A stretch of DNA of 14,029 bases from an uncultured Collinsella sp. (GCA_947002045.1 CAMQJB010000051.1:1-14029), one strand, 5' to 3'; counted from the first letter of the stretch, positions 6,363-13,833 are shown. Notes: a model not told the origin generated them from the sequence alone. Program-made: numbers and translations.

Positions 6363-6408
6363 GTTCGCTCCCTTGTTCGGTCGGATTCAAATGGGTCTTT
6401 AAGTCTGC

Positions 6409-6414
6409 ATTATA
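6409..6414 (-). promoter_or_regulatory. Perfect TATAAT -10 box upstream of thiD
   Basis: The minus strand reads TATAAT here, 46 bases upstream of the thiD start codon. No good TTGACA lies at the usual distance. It would let thiD be transcribed without the thiC riboswitch. Confidence 0.45.
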
Positions 6415-6419
6415 AAGTT

Positions 6420-6449
6420 GCCCGGGCCGGCTGTATTCCGAACCCGGGC
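6420..6449. repeat. GC-rich hairpin between thiC and thiD
   Basis: GCCCGGG (6420-6426) and CCCGGGC (6443-6449) form a 7-base-pair stem with a 16-base loop. On the minus strand it is followed by AACTTTAT, a weak T stretch. It could terminate thiC or act at the thiD promoter that directly follows. Upstream of it (6468-6485) is a tandem pair of GCAAATGT, ten bases apart. An 8-base inverted repeat, ACGCGTCA (6488-6495) with TGACGCGT (6534-6541), sits at the thiC stop. The roles of these are unknown. Confidence 0.4.
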
Positions 6450-6540
6450 GGGCGATGCAATCTTTACGCAAATGTAAGCAAATGTTCACGCGTCAACAAT
6501 TGTCGAACACCTTGTTACCGATTGTGGCTTCGGTGACGCG

Positions 6541-7875
6541 TTAGTCCTCAATACCGAGGTCGATCGTCGTGCCTTCGAACACCTTGTTGACGGTGCGGAC
6601 GGCGCACATCTTGCCACACATGGTGCAAGTGCCCTCGGTGGCGGCGGGGGATTCCTCGTAGCGCTTCTTGCCGGTGACCGGGTCGAGCGCGCACTTCCAC
6701 ATGGCGTCCCAGTCGAGCTTACGGCGTGCCTGGCCCATCTTGTCATCCATGTCGCGGGCGTGCGGCACCTTCTTGGCGATGTCGGCGGCGTGTGCGGCGA
6801 TCTTGGTGGCCATGAGGCCATCGAGCACGTCCTGGGCGTTGGGCAGGCACAGGTGCTCGGCCGGCGTCACGTAGCACAGGAAGTCGGCACCGGAGCTGGC
6901 GGAGATGGCGCCGCCGATGGCAGCGGTGATGTGGTCGTAGCCCACGCCGATATCGGTCACCAGCGGCCCGAGCACATAAAACGGGGCGTTGTGGCACAGG
7001 CGCTTCTGCAGTTTCATGTTGGCGGCGATCTCGTCGAGCGCCATGTGACCCGGGCCTTCGACCATAACCTGGACGCCGGCGGCCCAAGCGCGCTTGCACA
7101 GCTTGCCCAGCTCGATCATCTCGGCGGTCTCGGTTGCGTCGTTGGAGTCGTAGAGGCAGCCCGGGCGGCAGGAGTCGCCGAGCGAGATCGTCACGTCGTA
7201 TTCGTGACAGACCTCGAGCACCTCGTCGTAGAACTCGTAGAAGGGGTTCTCGTTACCGGTGACTTCCATCCAGCCAAACAGCAGCGAGCCGCCGCGACTG
7301 ACGATGTTCATGAGGCGGCCGGTCTCCTTAAAGGTTTTGATGACCGACTTGTTGATGCCGCAGTGGATGGTCATAAAGTCCACGCCGTCCTCGGCATGAG
7401 CGCGCACGACCTCGAGCAGATCGTCCTTGGTGAGCTTGACCAGCGGCTTTTCCATGTAGCCGATGGCGTCATACATGGGGACGGTGCCCACCATAAGCGG
7501 CGTCTCGTCGATGAGCTGCTGGCGGAACTGGCGCGTCTTGCCCGAGTTGGAGAGGTCCATGATGGCGTCGGCGCCAAAGTCCTCGGCGATCTTGACCTTC
7601 TTCCACTCCTCGGCGGCATCGGCCTTGTCGCCCGAGATGCCCAGGTTGACGTTGACCTTGGTGGACAGGCCCTCGCCGACACCAAAGGCGCGCATGCCCT
7701 TTTTGATATGCACGATGTTGGCGGGAATGGCGATGCGGCCGTCTGCCACGCGCTCGCGGATGTACTCGGGGTCGCGATGCTCGCGCTCGGCAACCTCCTT
7801 CATCTGCGGCGTGATCTGCCCGGCGCGGGCGAAGTCGATTTGCGTGACGAGCTTGGGCTCGGTCTGTGTGCTCAT
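6541..7875 (-). CDS. thiC: Phosphomethylpyrimidine synthase ThiC (short form)
   Basis: A 444-residue radical-SAM-type enzyme that rearranges aminoimidazole ribotide into hydroxymethylpyrimidine phosphate, the committed pyrimidine step of thiamine synthesis. It is the short form, lacking the N-terminal domain of ~630-residue proteobacterial enzymes. Landmarks are NVNLGISGD (75-83), IMDLSNSGKTRQ (105-116), DFMTIHCGIN (166-175), ISRGGS-like IVSRGGSLL (191-199), LGDSCRPGC (232-240), MVEGPGHM (271-278) and PLVTDIGVGYDH (304-315). The cluster-binding end reads C417-X2-C420-X3-C424 in CTMCGKMC, one residue tighter than the CX2CX4C usually quoted. The start at 7875 is preferred because GGGAG lies 8 bases upstream. 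The in-frame ATG at 7899 lies inside conserved riboswitch sequence and has no ribosome site. Confidence 0.96.
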   Translation of the reverse strand: MSTQTEPKLVTQIDFARAGQITPQMKEVAEREHRDPEYIRERVADGRIAIPANIVHIKKGMRAFGVGEGLSTKVNVNLGISGDKADAAEEWKKVKIAEDFGADAIMDLSNSGKTRQFRQQLIDETPLMVGTVPMYDAIGYMEKPLVKLTKDDLLEVVRAHAEDGVDFMTIHCGINKSVIKTFKETGRLMNIVSRGGSLLFGWMEVTGNENPFYEFYDEVLEVCHEYDVTISLGDSCRPGCLYDSNDATETAEMIELGKLCKRAWAAGVQVMVEGPGHMALDEIAANMKLQKRLCHNAPFYVLGPLVTDIGVGYDHITAAIGGAISASSGADFLCYVTPAEHLCLPNAQDVLDGLMATKIAAHAADIAKKVPHARDMDDKMGQARRKLDWDAMWKCALDPVTGKKRYEESPAATEGTCTMCGKMCAVRTVNKVFEGTTIDLGIED

Positions 7876-7884
7876 TGGCACGGC

Positions 7885-7974
7885 TCCCTTCGTTGGCATT
7901 ACCCATATCAGGTTTGCGGGTCAGGGCGGGCGCGCCCAGTCTCAGCCTGCCGTCTTGTCCTGCAAGCTCCCCGT
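7885..7974 (-). promoter_or_regulatory. TPP riboswitch (THI box) in the thiC leader
   Basis: The minus strand carries conserved TPP-aptamer segments in order: ACGGGGAGC (7966-7974), GGCTGAGA (7940-7947), ACCTGAT followed by GGGTAATGCC (7894-7910), and the closing GAAGGGA (7885-7891). These are diagnostic of the thiamine pyrophosphate riboswitch. The closing conserved segment is also the probable ribosome site of thiC, about 10 bases before its ATG. There is no room for a separate terminator between aptamer and gene. Ligand binding therefore probably blocks translation directly; this last point is inference. Confidence 0.95.
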
Positions 7975-7990
7975 TTATGTGGTGGGCTCA

Positions 7991-7996
7991 AGTATA
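7991..7996 (-). promoter_or_regulatory. -10 box for the thiC riboswitch transcript
   Basis: The minus strand reads TATACT, about 17 bases before the first conserved aptamer segment, so transcription would begin just upstream of the riboswitch. No strong -35 match is visible. It is 10 bases from a plus-strand -10 candidate at 8007-8012, so the two promoters are back to back. Confidence 0.45.
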
Positions 7997-8006
7997 GCCT
8001 GAATGG

Positions 8007-8012
8007 GTACGA
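8007..8012 (+). promoter_or_regulatory. -10 box for the small membrane protein gene
   Basis: TACGAT in the context GGGTACGATTG lies 34 bases upstream of the start codon at 8047 and matches the GGGTA-type boxes seen at 2437 and 3282. Confidence 0.35.
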
Positions 8013-8046
8013 TTGACGCGATGAGCATGCCCGTGGGGAGGCGAAC

Positions 8047-8562
8047 ATGGAAGACAAGCATCTATATCGGGAGACGCAGTGGGATGTGTCGGCCGAGGAG
8101 GGCCGTGCCCATCATGGGCTGGTCGCAATTGGTTTTGCGATCCTTGTCGTGATGGCGATCGCCTGTTGTATCTGGACGTTTGGCGGGCGTGGGGGAGCTG
8201 CCTGGGCGTTTGAGGCGGACGATAGCCTGCCGATCATGACAGTGAAGGTCACGGGCGGCAATACCGTTGCCGCGCCGGGCGATTATTGGTACCCGCGCGA
8301 TGAGTTTGTGCAGTTGCAGCTGAGTGGTGGGTCCATTCCAGGTGAAGAAATCGAACGCGTGACGTTTGACGCGACGCTCAAAACGCTGACGGTGAAGCTC
8401 AAAGATCAAGGGGATGTGCCCACGACCATGGATATCGCCTTGACGGAATGGCGTCTGGAGCCTCCGACGGGTGTTGCGGTGTCCGAGGTCGAGCACGTCA
8501 AGATTGCCTATCAGGACGGTTCGACAAATGAAATTGCCAAAGCCGACGGCTTGGCGGAATAG
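8047..8562 (+). CDS. Small single-pass membrane protein of unknown function
   Basis: A 171-residue protein I do not recognise. A polar N-terminus of about 23 residues is followed by one hydrophobic segment, LVAIGFAILVVMAIACCIWTF (25-45), and then a ~125-residue, strand-rich, mildly acidic domain, probably outside the membrane. Patterns in that domain are LPIMTVKVTGGNTVAAPGDYWYP (61-83) and ERVTFDATLKTLTVKLKD (103-120). There is no lipobox cysteine at the segment end and no obvious signal-peptidase site, so it is more likely a membrane anchor than a secreted protein. GGGGAGG at 8035-8041, five bases before the ATG, is a strong ribosome site. It is divergent from thiC and convergent with yaaA (43-base gap). 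Nothing in the sequence ties it to thiamine. Confidence 0.75.
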   Translation: MEDKHLYRETQWDVSAEEGRAHHGLVAIGFAILVVMAIACCIWTFGGRGGAAWAFEADDSLPIMTVKVTGGNTVAAPGDYWYPRDEFVQLQLSGGSIPGEEIERVTFDATLKTLTVKLKDQGDVPTTMDIALTEWRLEPPTGVAVSEVEHVKIAYQDGSTNEIAKADGLAE

Positions 8563-8605
8563 ACGCCGTGCCTAGGCAGCACATTCAAAAGTAGCGGTGG
8601 TTCTA

Positions 8606-9412
8606 CTAGGTCTGTTCGTTCAGGAAGACCAAAGTGTTTTTATTTGAAAGCTCGGGAAGGTGACGATAGCCAACGTCGAACGCGGTGAGCCCGCTTACAT
8701 CCTCGAGCTTGTTTTCTGCCATCCAGCGCACCATGGAGCCGCGTGCCTTTTTGCTGGCGGTCGATCGCTGGATGGGCTTGCCGTTGCGGACACCTTCGCC
8801 AAAGAGACAAGTGACGGTTGTGGCGTCGCCTGCGAGATGGGGTAGAACGGCCTTGGCGTACTCCACGCTGGCAAGGTTGACGACCGTGGTGTTGGAGCCG
8901 GTCGGCGCAATGGCGCATGCAAGTTTGTCGCCCCAAAACGCATAGAGGTCTCGGACATCGTCGACGGAGAGCTTCGCTCCCATTTCGAGCCGATAGGGCG
9001 ACACGCCGTGGAAGGGGCGCACGCATCCATAGAGTCCCGAGAGGATCCAGAGATGGCTTTGCAGCCAGTCGAGCTGTGCGGCATCCATGACCTCGGGCGC
9101 CATGCTTTGGTATTGGATGCCGTGGTAGGACATGACGGCAGGGGAGAGGTGACGGGCGAGTGCGGGATTGTCGAGATCGCCGTTTTTCAGGATGGGCCCG
9201 AACTCATGCAGGGTGTTGAGACAAGGCCCCAGCAGTTTGTCACTCACGTTCCATAGCGCCTGCAGGCCGCCGCTACCTTCATTTCGTTCGATATCTAGCA
9301 GCGCGCGGTGGAGGCGAGCCGCCTCGTGCACAAAAGGTGGAATGCCCAGGACTTCAAAAGCATCTTGGGCCGCGCGCATCTGCTTGGCGGGCGAAATGAT
9401 GACCTGCAGCAT
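8606..9412 (-). CDS. yaaA: Peroxide stress protein YaaA (DUF328/UPF0246)
   Basis: A 268-residue cytoplasmic protein of the YaaA family; in E. coli YaaA lowers free iron during hydrogen peroxide stress and protects DNA. Landmarks are IISPAKQM (5-12), SYHGIQYQSMAP (95-106; usually Y-x-G-L), WILSGLYGCVRPFHGVSPYRLEMG (122-145), VVNLASVEYAKAV (177-189) and KKARGSMVRWM (221-231). Length is typical (about 250-260). The start at 9412 is supported by GAGGAG five bases upstream. An in-frame ATG at 9496 would run the coding region through a perfect inverted repeat and lacks a ribosome site. It follows the M18 aminopeptidase gene by 106 bases on the same strand. The role is taken from the family; no OxyR- or Fur-type site is evident. 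Confidence 0.93.
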   Translation of the reverse strand: MLQVIISPAKQMRAAQDAFEVLGIPPFVHEAARLHRALLDIERNEGSGGLQALWNVSDKLLGPCLNTLHEFGPILKNGDLDNPALARHLSPAVMSYHGIQYQSMAPEVMDAAQLDWLQSHLWILSGLYGCVRPFHGVSPYRLEMGAKLSVDDVRDLYAFWGDKLACAIAPTGSNTTVVNLASVEYAKAVLPHLAGDATTVTCLFGEGVRNGKPIQRSTASKKARGSMVRWMAENKLEDVSGLTAFDVGYRHLPELSNKNTLVFLNEQT

Positions 9413-9438
9413 GGACGCTCCTCTGCCAAAGAAGGAAG

Positions 9439-9501
9439 TTGCGGTGGAATACGGCCTGTTTGGGCTATTGAAAGACCAAATCAATCCGTATTCCACCGCA
9501 A
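9439..9501. repeat. Long hairpin between the aminopeptidase gene and yaaA
   Basis: TTGCGGTGGAATACGG (9439-9454) is the exact reverse complement of 9486-9501 (16 bases). A second stem, TTTGG (9459-9463) with CCAAA (9476-9480), nests inside the 31-base interval. It begins 17 bases past the aminopeptidase stop and could serve as its terminator or as a transcript-stabilising structure, though no T run follows. It shares the core TTGCGGTGG with the bracket sequences at 5225-5519. Confidence 0.8.
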
Positions 9502-9518
9502 GTTACGGGTGGGGTGGA

Positions 9519-10916
9519 TTAGGCGCGCTCGAGGAAAGCCTTGTAGCCGCGGTAGGCCTCGTAGATGTCGGCCTTGTTAGCGACCTCCCACAGGGCGTGC
9601 ATGGACAGGACGGCAACGCCGGAGTCGATGACGTTCATGCCGTACTTGGCCATGATGTAGGCGATGGTGCCGCCGCCGCCCGCATTGACGCGGCCGAGCT
9701 CGCAGGTCTGGAAGTCCACGCCCGCCTCGTCCATGATGTCGCGGATGAGGGCCACGTACTCGGCGTCGGCGTCGTTGGAGCCGCCCTTGCCGCGGCTGCC
9801 CGTGTACTTGTTAAAGCACAGGCCGCGACCCATGAAGGCTGCGTTCTTGGTTTCGAACTTGCCGGCGTAGCCCGGGTCGAAGCCGGCGGACACGTCAGAG
9901 GAGAGCATACGACTATGGGCGAGTGCACGGCGAAGGGCCAGCGGGCTGTCCTTGCCGGCAAGCGTCATAATCTCGGCGACGGTGTTCTCGAAGAAGCGGC
10001 TCGTCATGCCGGTGGCGCCTACGGAGCCAATCTCCTCCTTGTCGACGATGAGCGTGATGCTCGTGCGCTCCACGTTGGCCACATTGATCTGGGCGAGCAT
10101 GGAGGGGTAGGCGCAGACGCGGTCGTCGTGGCCATAGCCCAAAATCATGGAGCGGTCGAGGCCCATGTCGCGGGCGGGACCGGCGGGCACGACCTCGATC
10201 TCGGCGGAGAGGAAGTCCTCCTCCTCGACGTCGTACTGCTCCTTGAGGATGTCCAGGAACATCTGCTTGACGGGCTCCTTGGGGGCGTCCTTGTCGTCCT
10301 CGTCGAACTTGACAGGGCGGCCGCCCACGATCACGTCGAGGATCTCGGCGTCGACGGCGTCCTTGGCGGGCTTGGACATCTGCTCGCTCGAGAGGTGGAT
10401 CAGCAGGTCGGAGATGGTAAAGACCGGGTCGTCCGCCTTGTCGCCGATGTTGATGTCGACGGTGGTGCCGTCCTTTTTGCAGATGACGCCCACGAGTGCG
10501 AGCGGGGAGGCCACCCAGTGGTAGCTCTTGACGCCGCCGTAGTAGTGCGTGTCGAGGTAGGCCATGTCGCCGGCCTCGAAGGCGGGGTTTTGCTTGAGGT
10601 CCAGGCGCGGCGAGTCCACGTGGGCGCCCAGGATGTTAAAGCCCTGCTCGAGCGGGGCGGTGCCCAGGTTGACGAGCATGAGGTCCTTGCCGTGATTGGC
10701 GGCGTACACCTTGTCGCCCGCCTTGAGCTCGCGGCCTTCGGCGATCACGGTCTCCAGGTCGATGTATCCCGCCTCCTCGGCCATCTTGATGCCGGCCTTG
10801 ACGCACAGGCGCTCGGTCTTGTTCTCGCTCAAAAACTGCTTATAGCCGCGGCAAAGCTCCTCGAGCTCCTCGATTTGCTGTGGCGTGTACTTTTTCCATG
10901 CGCAGGGACGCTCCAT
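9519..10916 (-). CDS. M18 family aminopeptidase
   Basis: A 465-residue zinc aminopeptidase of the M18 (aspartyl aminopeptidase/aminopeptidase I) family, which trims N-terminal residues from peptides in the cytoplasm, usually as a large tetrahedral oligomer. Metal and catalytic signatures are ILGAHVDSPRLDLKQNP (95-111; H99, D101), LGYGHDDRVCAYP (259-271; D264), VDKEEIGSVGATG (291-303; E294/E295), SSDVSAGFDPGY (339-350; D341) and SMHALWEVANKAD (438-450; H440). All expected ligands are present. The start at 10916 is chosen because AAAGGAG lies eight bases upstream; the open frame continues upstream only because it runs antisense to polA. Its neighbours are yaaA downstream and divergent polA. The exact residue preference cannot be read from sequence. 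Confidence 0.94.
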   Translation of the reverse strand: MERPCAWKKYTPQQIEELEELCRGYKQFLSENKTERLCVKAGIKMAEEAGYIDLETVIAEGRELKAGDKVYAANHGKDLMLVNLGTAPLEQGFNILGAHVDSPRLDLKQNPAFEAGDMAYLDTHYYGGVKSYHWVASPLALVGVICKKDGTTVDINIGDKADDPVFTISDLLIHLSSEQMSKPAKDAVDAEILDVIVGGRPVKFDEDDKDAPKEPVKQMFLDILKEQYDVEEEDFLSAEIEVVPAGPARDMGLDRSMILGYGHDDRVCAYPSMLAQINVANVERTSITLIVDKEEIGSVGATGMTSRFFENTVAEIMTLAGKDSPLALRRALAHSRMLSSDVSAGFDPGYAGKFETKNAAFMGRGLCFNKYTGSRGKGGSNDADAEYVALIRDIMDEAGVDFQTCELGRVNAGGGGTIAYIMAKYGMNVIDSGVAVLSMHALWEVANKADIYEAYRGYKAFLERA

Positions 10917-10965
10917 GACGCAGGCTCCTTTCGGATCGATCGTGCTGGTTGATGTACCGTGAGCC

Positions 10966-10974
10966 ATCGTATCA
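10966..10974 (-). promoter_or_regulatory. Extended -10 promoter element of the aminopeptidase gene
   Basis: The minus strand reads TGATACGAT, 50 bases upstream of the start codon. GTGATACGAT is identical to the element upstream of pit. No clear -35 box lies beyond it. Confidence 0.45.
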
Positions 10975-11034
10975 CGCGCGGGCTCGCGGCGGCAGGGGAG
11001 CTTGATGTGCAGTGGCCGCGGGGCGGGGAGCGTG

Positions 11035-11040
11035 TAAACT
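11035..11040 (+). promoter_or_regulatory. Possible -10 box of polA
   Basis: TAAACT, preceded by GTG, lies 43 bases upstream of the polA start, in the 166-base divergent spacer shared with the aminopeptidase gene. No convincing -35 element is visible in the GC-rich sequence upstream. Confidence 0.35.
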
Positions 11041-11082
11041 GGAGTGAGCAAACCGTGCCCAGCCCAAAGCGAGGTATTCAAT

Positions 11083-13833
11083 ATGTCTGACAAGCGCCGC
11101 ACCTTTGCCGTTATCGACGGCAACTCGCTCATGCATCGCGCCTTCCACGCCGTGCCGCCGACCATGAACGCGCCGGACGGTCGCCCCACCAACGCGATCT
11201 TTGGCTTTCTGAACATGTTTCTCAAGATGATCGACGCCTTTAACCCCGACGGTGTGGTCGTGGCGTTTGACAAGGGCAAGCCGCGCGTGCGCATGGAGAT
11301 GCTGCCGCAGTATAAGGCGCAGCGTCCGCCCATGGATCCCGATCTGCACGCGCAGTTTCCGATGATCAAGGAGCTGCTCGGTGCGCTCAACGTGCCGATT
11401 CTGCAGTCCGAGGGCTGGGAAGGCGACGATATCCTGGGAACCATGGCGCGCCTGGGTGAGGAGGCAGGCTGCGACATGCTGCTGGTGACCGGCGACCGCG
11501 ACATGTATCAGCTTGTGACCGAGCACGTCAACGTGGTCTCGACCCGCAAGGGCCTATCCGACGTAGCGATTATGACACCTGAGAGCGTGGATGATCTGTA
11601 TCACGGCATCACGCCGGCGCTCGTGCCCGATTTTTACGGTCTGAAGGGCGATACGTCGGACAATATTCCCGGCGTACCGGGCATCGGCCCCAAAAAGGCG
11701 AGCGCGCTCATCGCACAGTACGGCAGCTTGGACGAGGTCATCGCGCATGCTGACGAGGTCAAGGGCAAGATGGGCGAGAACCTTCGTGCGCACATCGACG
11801 ACGCGCTGCTGAGCCGCAAGGTTGCGACCATTCGCACCGATGCGCCTGTCGAGCTCGACTTTGACGCGACGTCCTTCCCGGCGTTTTCTGCTGATGAACT
11901 GTCCGCGGCACTGGGCGCACTCGGCATTACGGCCATGCAGAACCGTTTCTTGTCACTGATTGGTGGCGAGGGTGGGTCTGCGGCCGCTGTCAGCACGTTT
12001 GAGATTCCCCCCGTTATGCGTGCTGCCGCTGGCGATGCCGAGGCGCTCGCTGCTGCTGCCGACGAGATCGCTCGTGCGATCGAGGCAGGCGAGTGGATTG
12101 CCGCCGTGGTGGACGATGACAAGGAGGAGGGCGCGCTTTTTGGCCTGACGCGCACGCTGTGGCTGGCGACGTCCAAGGGGCTGCTTGCGCTTGAGGAGGG
12201 CGAAGGCGGTACCACTGCCGCGGTCGATGGCTTCAACTTCGCCCATGGCGTGATCGCCGGCGTGCTTGCGCGCCTGTTTATGGAGGGCCGCGTGGCGAGC
12301 CCGGATATGAAAGCACTGCTGCATGAGCTTTCGCCCATCGACTCTTCCGAGCCCGAGCTCATGGATCCGCTGGCAGTCGATTCCACGCGCATCTTCGATA
12401 CCGTGGTTGCCGCCTACCTGTTGGATTCCGACCGCTCCGAGTTTGACGAGGCGTATCTGGCCGATACCTATCTGCAGATGGCGCTGCCTGCGGTGCGCGG
12501 TGCGGAGGGTGCTGGCGAGGATGCTCCTGCGCCCGCCGCTCGCACGGCGGCCTTGACGCTGGCACTGGTCGCACCACTGCGCGACCGCATGGCACGCGAG
12601 AACGCCGCCAACGTGTTCGATGGCATCGAGATGCCGCTCGTTCCGGTACTTGCCAAGATGGAGCGCGCGGGCATGCTCGTGGACCCCGACCGCCTGCACA
12701 GTCTGTCCGAGGGCTTGGCGATCCAGATTACCGAGGTCGAGCGCAGCATTCGCGACCTGGCGGGTGATGAGACGTTTAACATCGGTAGCCCTATGCAGCT
12801 CTCGCACGTGCTGTTTGACGTTATGGGGCTTCCGACCAAGGGCCTCAAAAAGACCAAGCGCGGCTACTATTCGACCAACGCCAAGGTGCTGAGCGATCTT
12901 GCCCGTGACCACGAAATCGTGCGCCTGATCTTGGATTGGCGTGAGAAGTCCAAAATCAAGTCCACCTATCTGGACACGCTGGGCCCGCTGCGCCGCGGTG
13001 ACGGTCGCGTGCACACCACGTACAACCAGACCATCACGGCAACGGGTCGTCTGTCCTCGAGCGACCCGAACCTGCAGAACATCCCGACGCGCTCTGAGCT
13101 GGGCCGTACCGTCAAGACGGCGTTTTCGGCAGGCGAGGGAAGCGTCTTTTTGGCGGTGGACTACTCGCAGATCGAGCTGCGTCTGCTGGCACATCTCTCA
13201 GGTGACGAGCACCTGGTACGCGCCTTTAACGAGGGCGAGGACTTCCATGCCGAGACGGCGGCACGCGTGTTTGGCGTGCCGGTGTCCGAGGTAACGCCCG
13301 ACTTGCGCAGTCGCGCCAAGGCCGTGAACTTTGGCATTGTGTATGGTCAGCAGGCCTACGGCCTGTCGCAGTCGCTGCATATCTCGATGGCCGAGGCGCG
13401 CGACATGATCGACCGCTACTACGAGGCCTACCCGGGCGTGCGCACGTTCCTCGACAACGTGGTGGCGCGTGCCAAGCAGACAGGTTACGCCGAGACCATG
13501 TACGGCCGCCGTCGCCACATTCCGGAGCTCAAGGCCAAAAATCCGCAACTCCGCGGCTTTGGCGAGCGCACGGCCATGAACCACCCCATGCAGGGCACCG
13601 CCGCCGACATCATCAAGATCGCGATGGCCCGCGTAAGCCGCCGTCTGGAAGAAGAGGGCTTTGCCGCCCACATGATCCTGCAGGTACACGACGAACTGGA
13701 CTTTGAGTGCCCGGTCGACGAAGTCGAGCACCTGACCGCCATGGTCCAAGACGTCATGGAGCACGTAGTAGACCTCCGCGTACCCCTAATCGCCGAAGCC
13801 AGCACCGGCATAACCTGGGCTGACGCCAAATAA
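11083..13833 (+). CDS. polA: DNA polymerase I
   Basis: A 916-residue family A polymerase that fills gaps in excision repair and Okazaki-fragment processing. The 5' nuclease domain (about 1-295) shows VIDGNSLMHRAFHA, the EGWEGDDILG acidic cluster (110-119), TGDRDMYQLV (136-145) and GDTSDNIPGVPGIGPKKA (189-206). The proofreading-like domain (about 315-500) lacks the DTE and other exonuclease acids, so it is probably inactive. The polymerase domain (about 510-916) is intact: SSSDPNLQNIPTR (658-670), motif A VDYSQIELR (D693), motif B LRSRAKAVNFGIVYG (R744, K746, Y754; F750 corresponds to E. coli F762) and motif C QVHDE (868-872). GCGAGG before ATG 11083 supports this start; an in-frame GTG at 11044 sits almost on the promoter. 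The last ~25 codons favour GTA/CTA/ATA, unlike the rest. Confidence 0.98.
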   Translation: MSDKRRTFAVIDGNSLMHRAFHAVPPTMNAPDGRPTNAIFGFLNMFLKMIDAFNPDGVVVAFDKGKPRVRMEMLPQYKAQRPPMDPDLHAQFPMIKELLGALNVPILQSEGWEGDDILGTMARLGEEAGCDMLLVTGDRDMYQLVTEHVNVVSTRKGLSDVAIMTPESVDDLYHGITPALVPDFYGLKGDTSDNIPGVPGIGPKKASALIAQYGSLDEVIAHADEVKGKMGENLRAHIDDALLSRKVATIRTDAPVELDFDATSFPAFSADELSAALGALGITAMQNRFLSLIGGEGGSAAAVSTFEIPPVMRAAAGDAEALAAAADEIARAIEAGEWIAAVVDDDKEEGALFGLTRTLWLATSKGLLALEEGEGGTTAAVDGFNFAHGVIAGVLARLFMEGRVASPDMKALLHELSPIDSSEPELMDPLAVDSTRIFDTVVAAYLLDSDRSEFDEAYLADTYLQMALPAVRGAEGAGEDAPAPAARTAALTLALVAPLRDRMARENAANVFDGIEMPLVPVLAKMERAGMLVDPDRLHSLSEGLAIQITEVERSIRDLAGDETFNIGSPMQLSHVLFDVMGLPTKGLKKTKRGYYSTNAKVLSDLARDHEIVRLILDWREKSKIKSTYLDTLGPLRRGDGRVHTTYNQTITATGRLSSSDPNLQNIPTRSELGRTVKTAFSAGEGSVFLAVDYSQIELRLLAHLSGDEHLVRAFNEGEDFHAETAARVFGVPVSEVTPDLRSRAKAVNFGIVYGQQAYGLSQSLHISMAEARDMIDRYYEAYPGVRTFLDNVVARAKQTGYAETMYGRRRHIPELKAKNPQLRGFGERTAMNHPMQGTAADIIKIAMARVSRRLEEEGFAAHMILQVHDELDFECPVDEVEHLTAMVQDVMEHVVDLRVPLIAEASTGITWADAK

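Noticed and set aside
6488..6541. Intrinsic terminator of thiC
   Set aside because: The stem has a large asymmetric internal loop and no T run follows on the minus strand, so the evidence is too weak.
7876..7899. Upstream ATG for thiC
   Set aside because: It is the conserved TAATG of the TPP aptamer and has no ribosome site.
6760..8016. 418-codon open frame on the plus strand
   Set aside because: It is antisense to thiC and its riboswitch, has low-complexity His/Gly/Leu/Val composition, and has no ribosome site.
9413..9496. 28-residue N-terminal extension of YaaA
   Set aside because: It would be encoded by the inverted repeat. The YaaA family begins at the M-x-x-IISPAK start, which has its own GAGGAG.
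9168..10952. 594-codon open frame on the plus strand
   Set aside because: It is antisense to yaaA and the M18 aminopeptidase, which have full family signatures. Its composition (His/Val/Gly/Asp-rich, no domains) is the usual reflection of a GC-rich gene.
10917..11504. N-terminal extension of the M18 aminopeptidase
   Set aside because: The frame stays open only because it is antisense to polA. The ribosome site and the family start both point to 10916.
11953..13194. 413-codon open frame on the minus strand
   Set aside because: It is antisense to polA and shows no recognisable domain or start signal.
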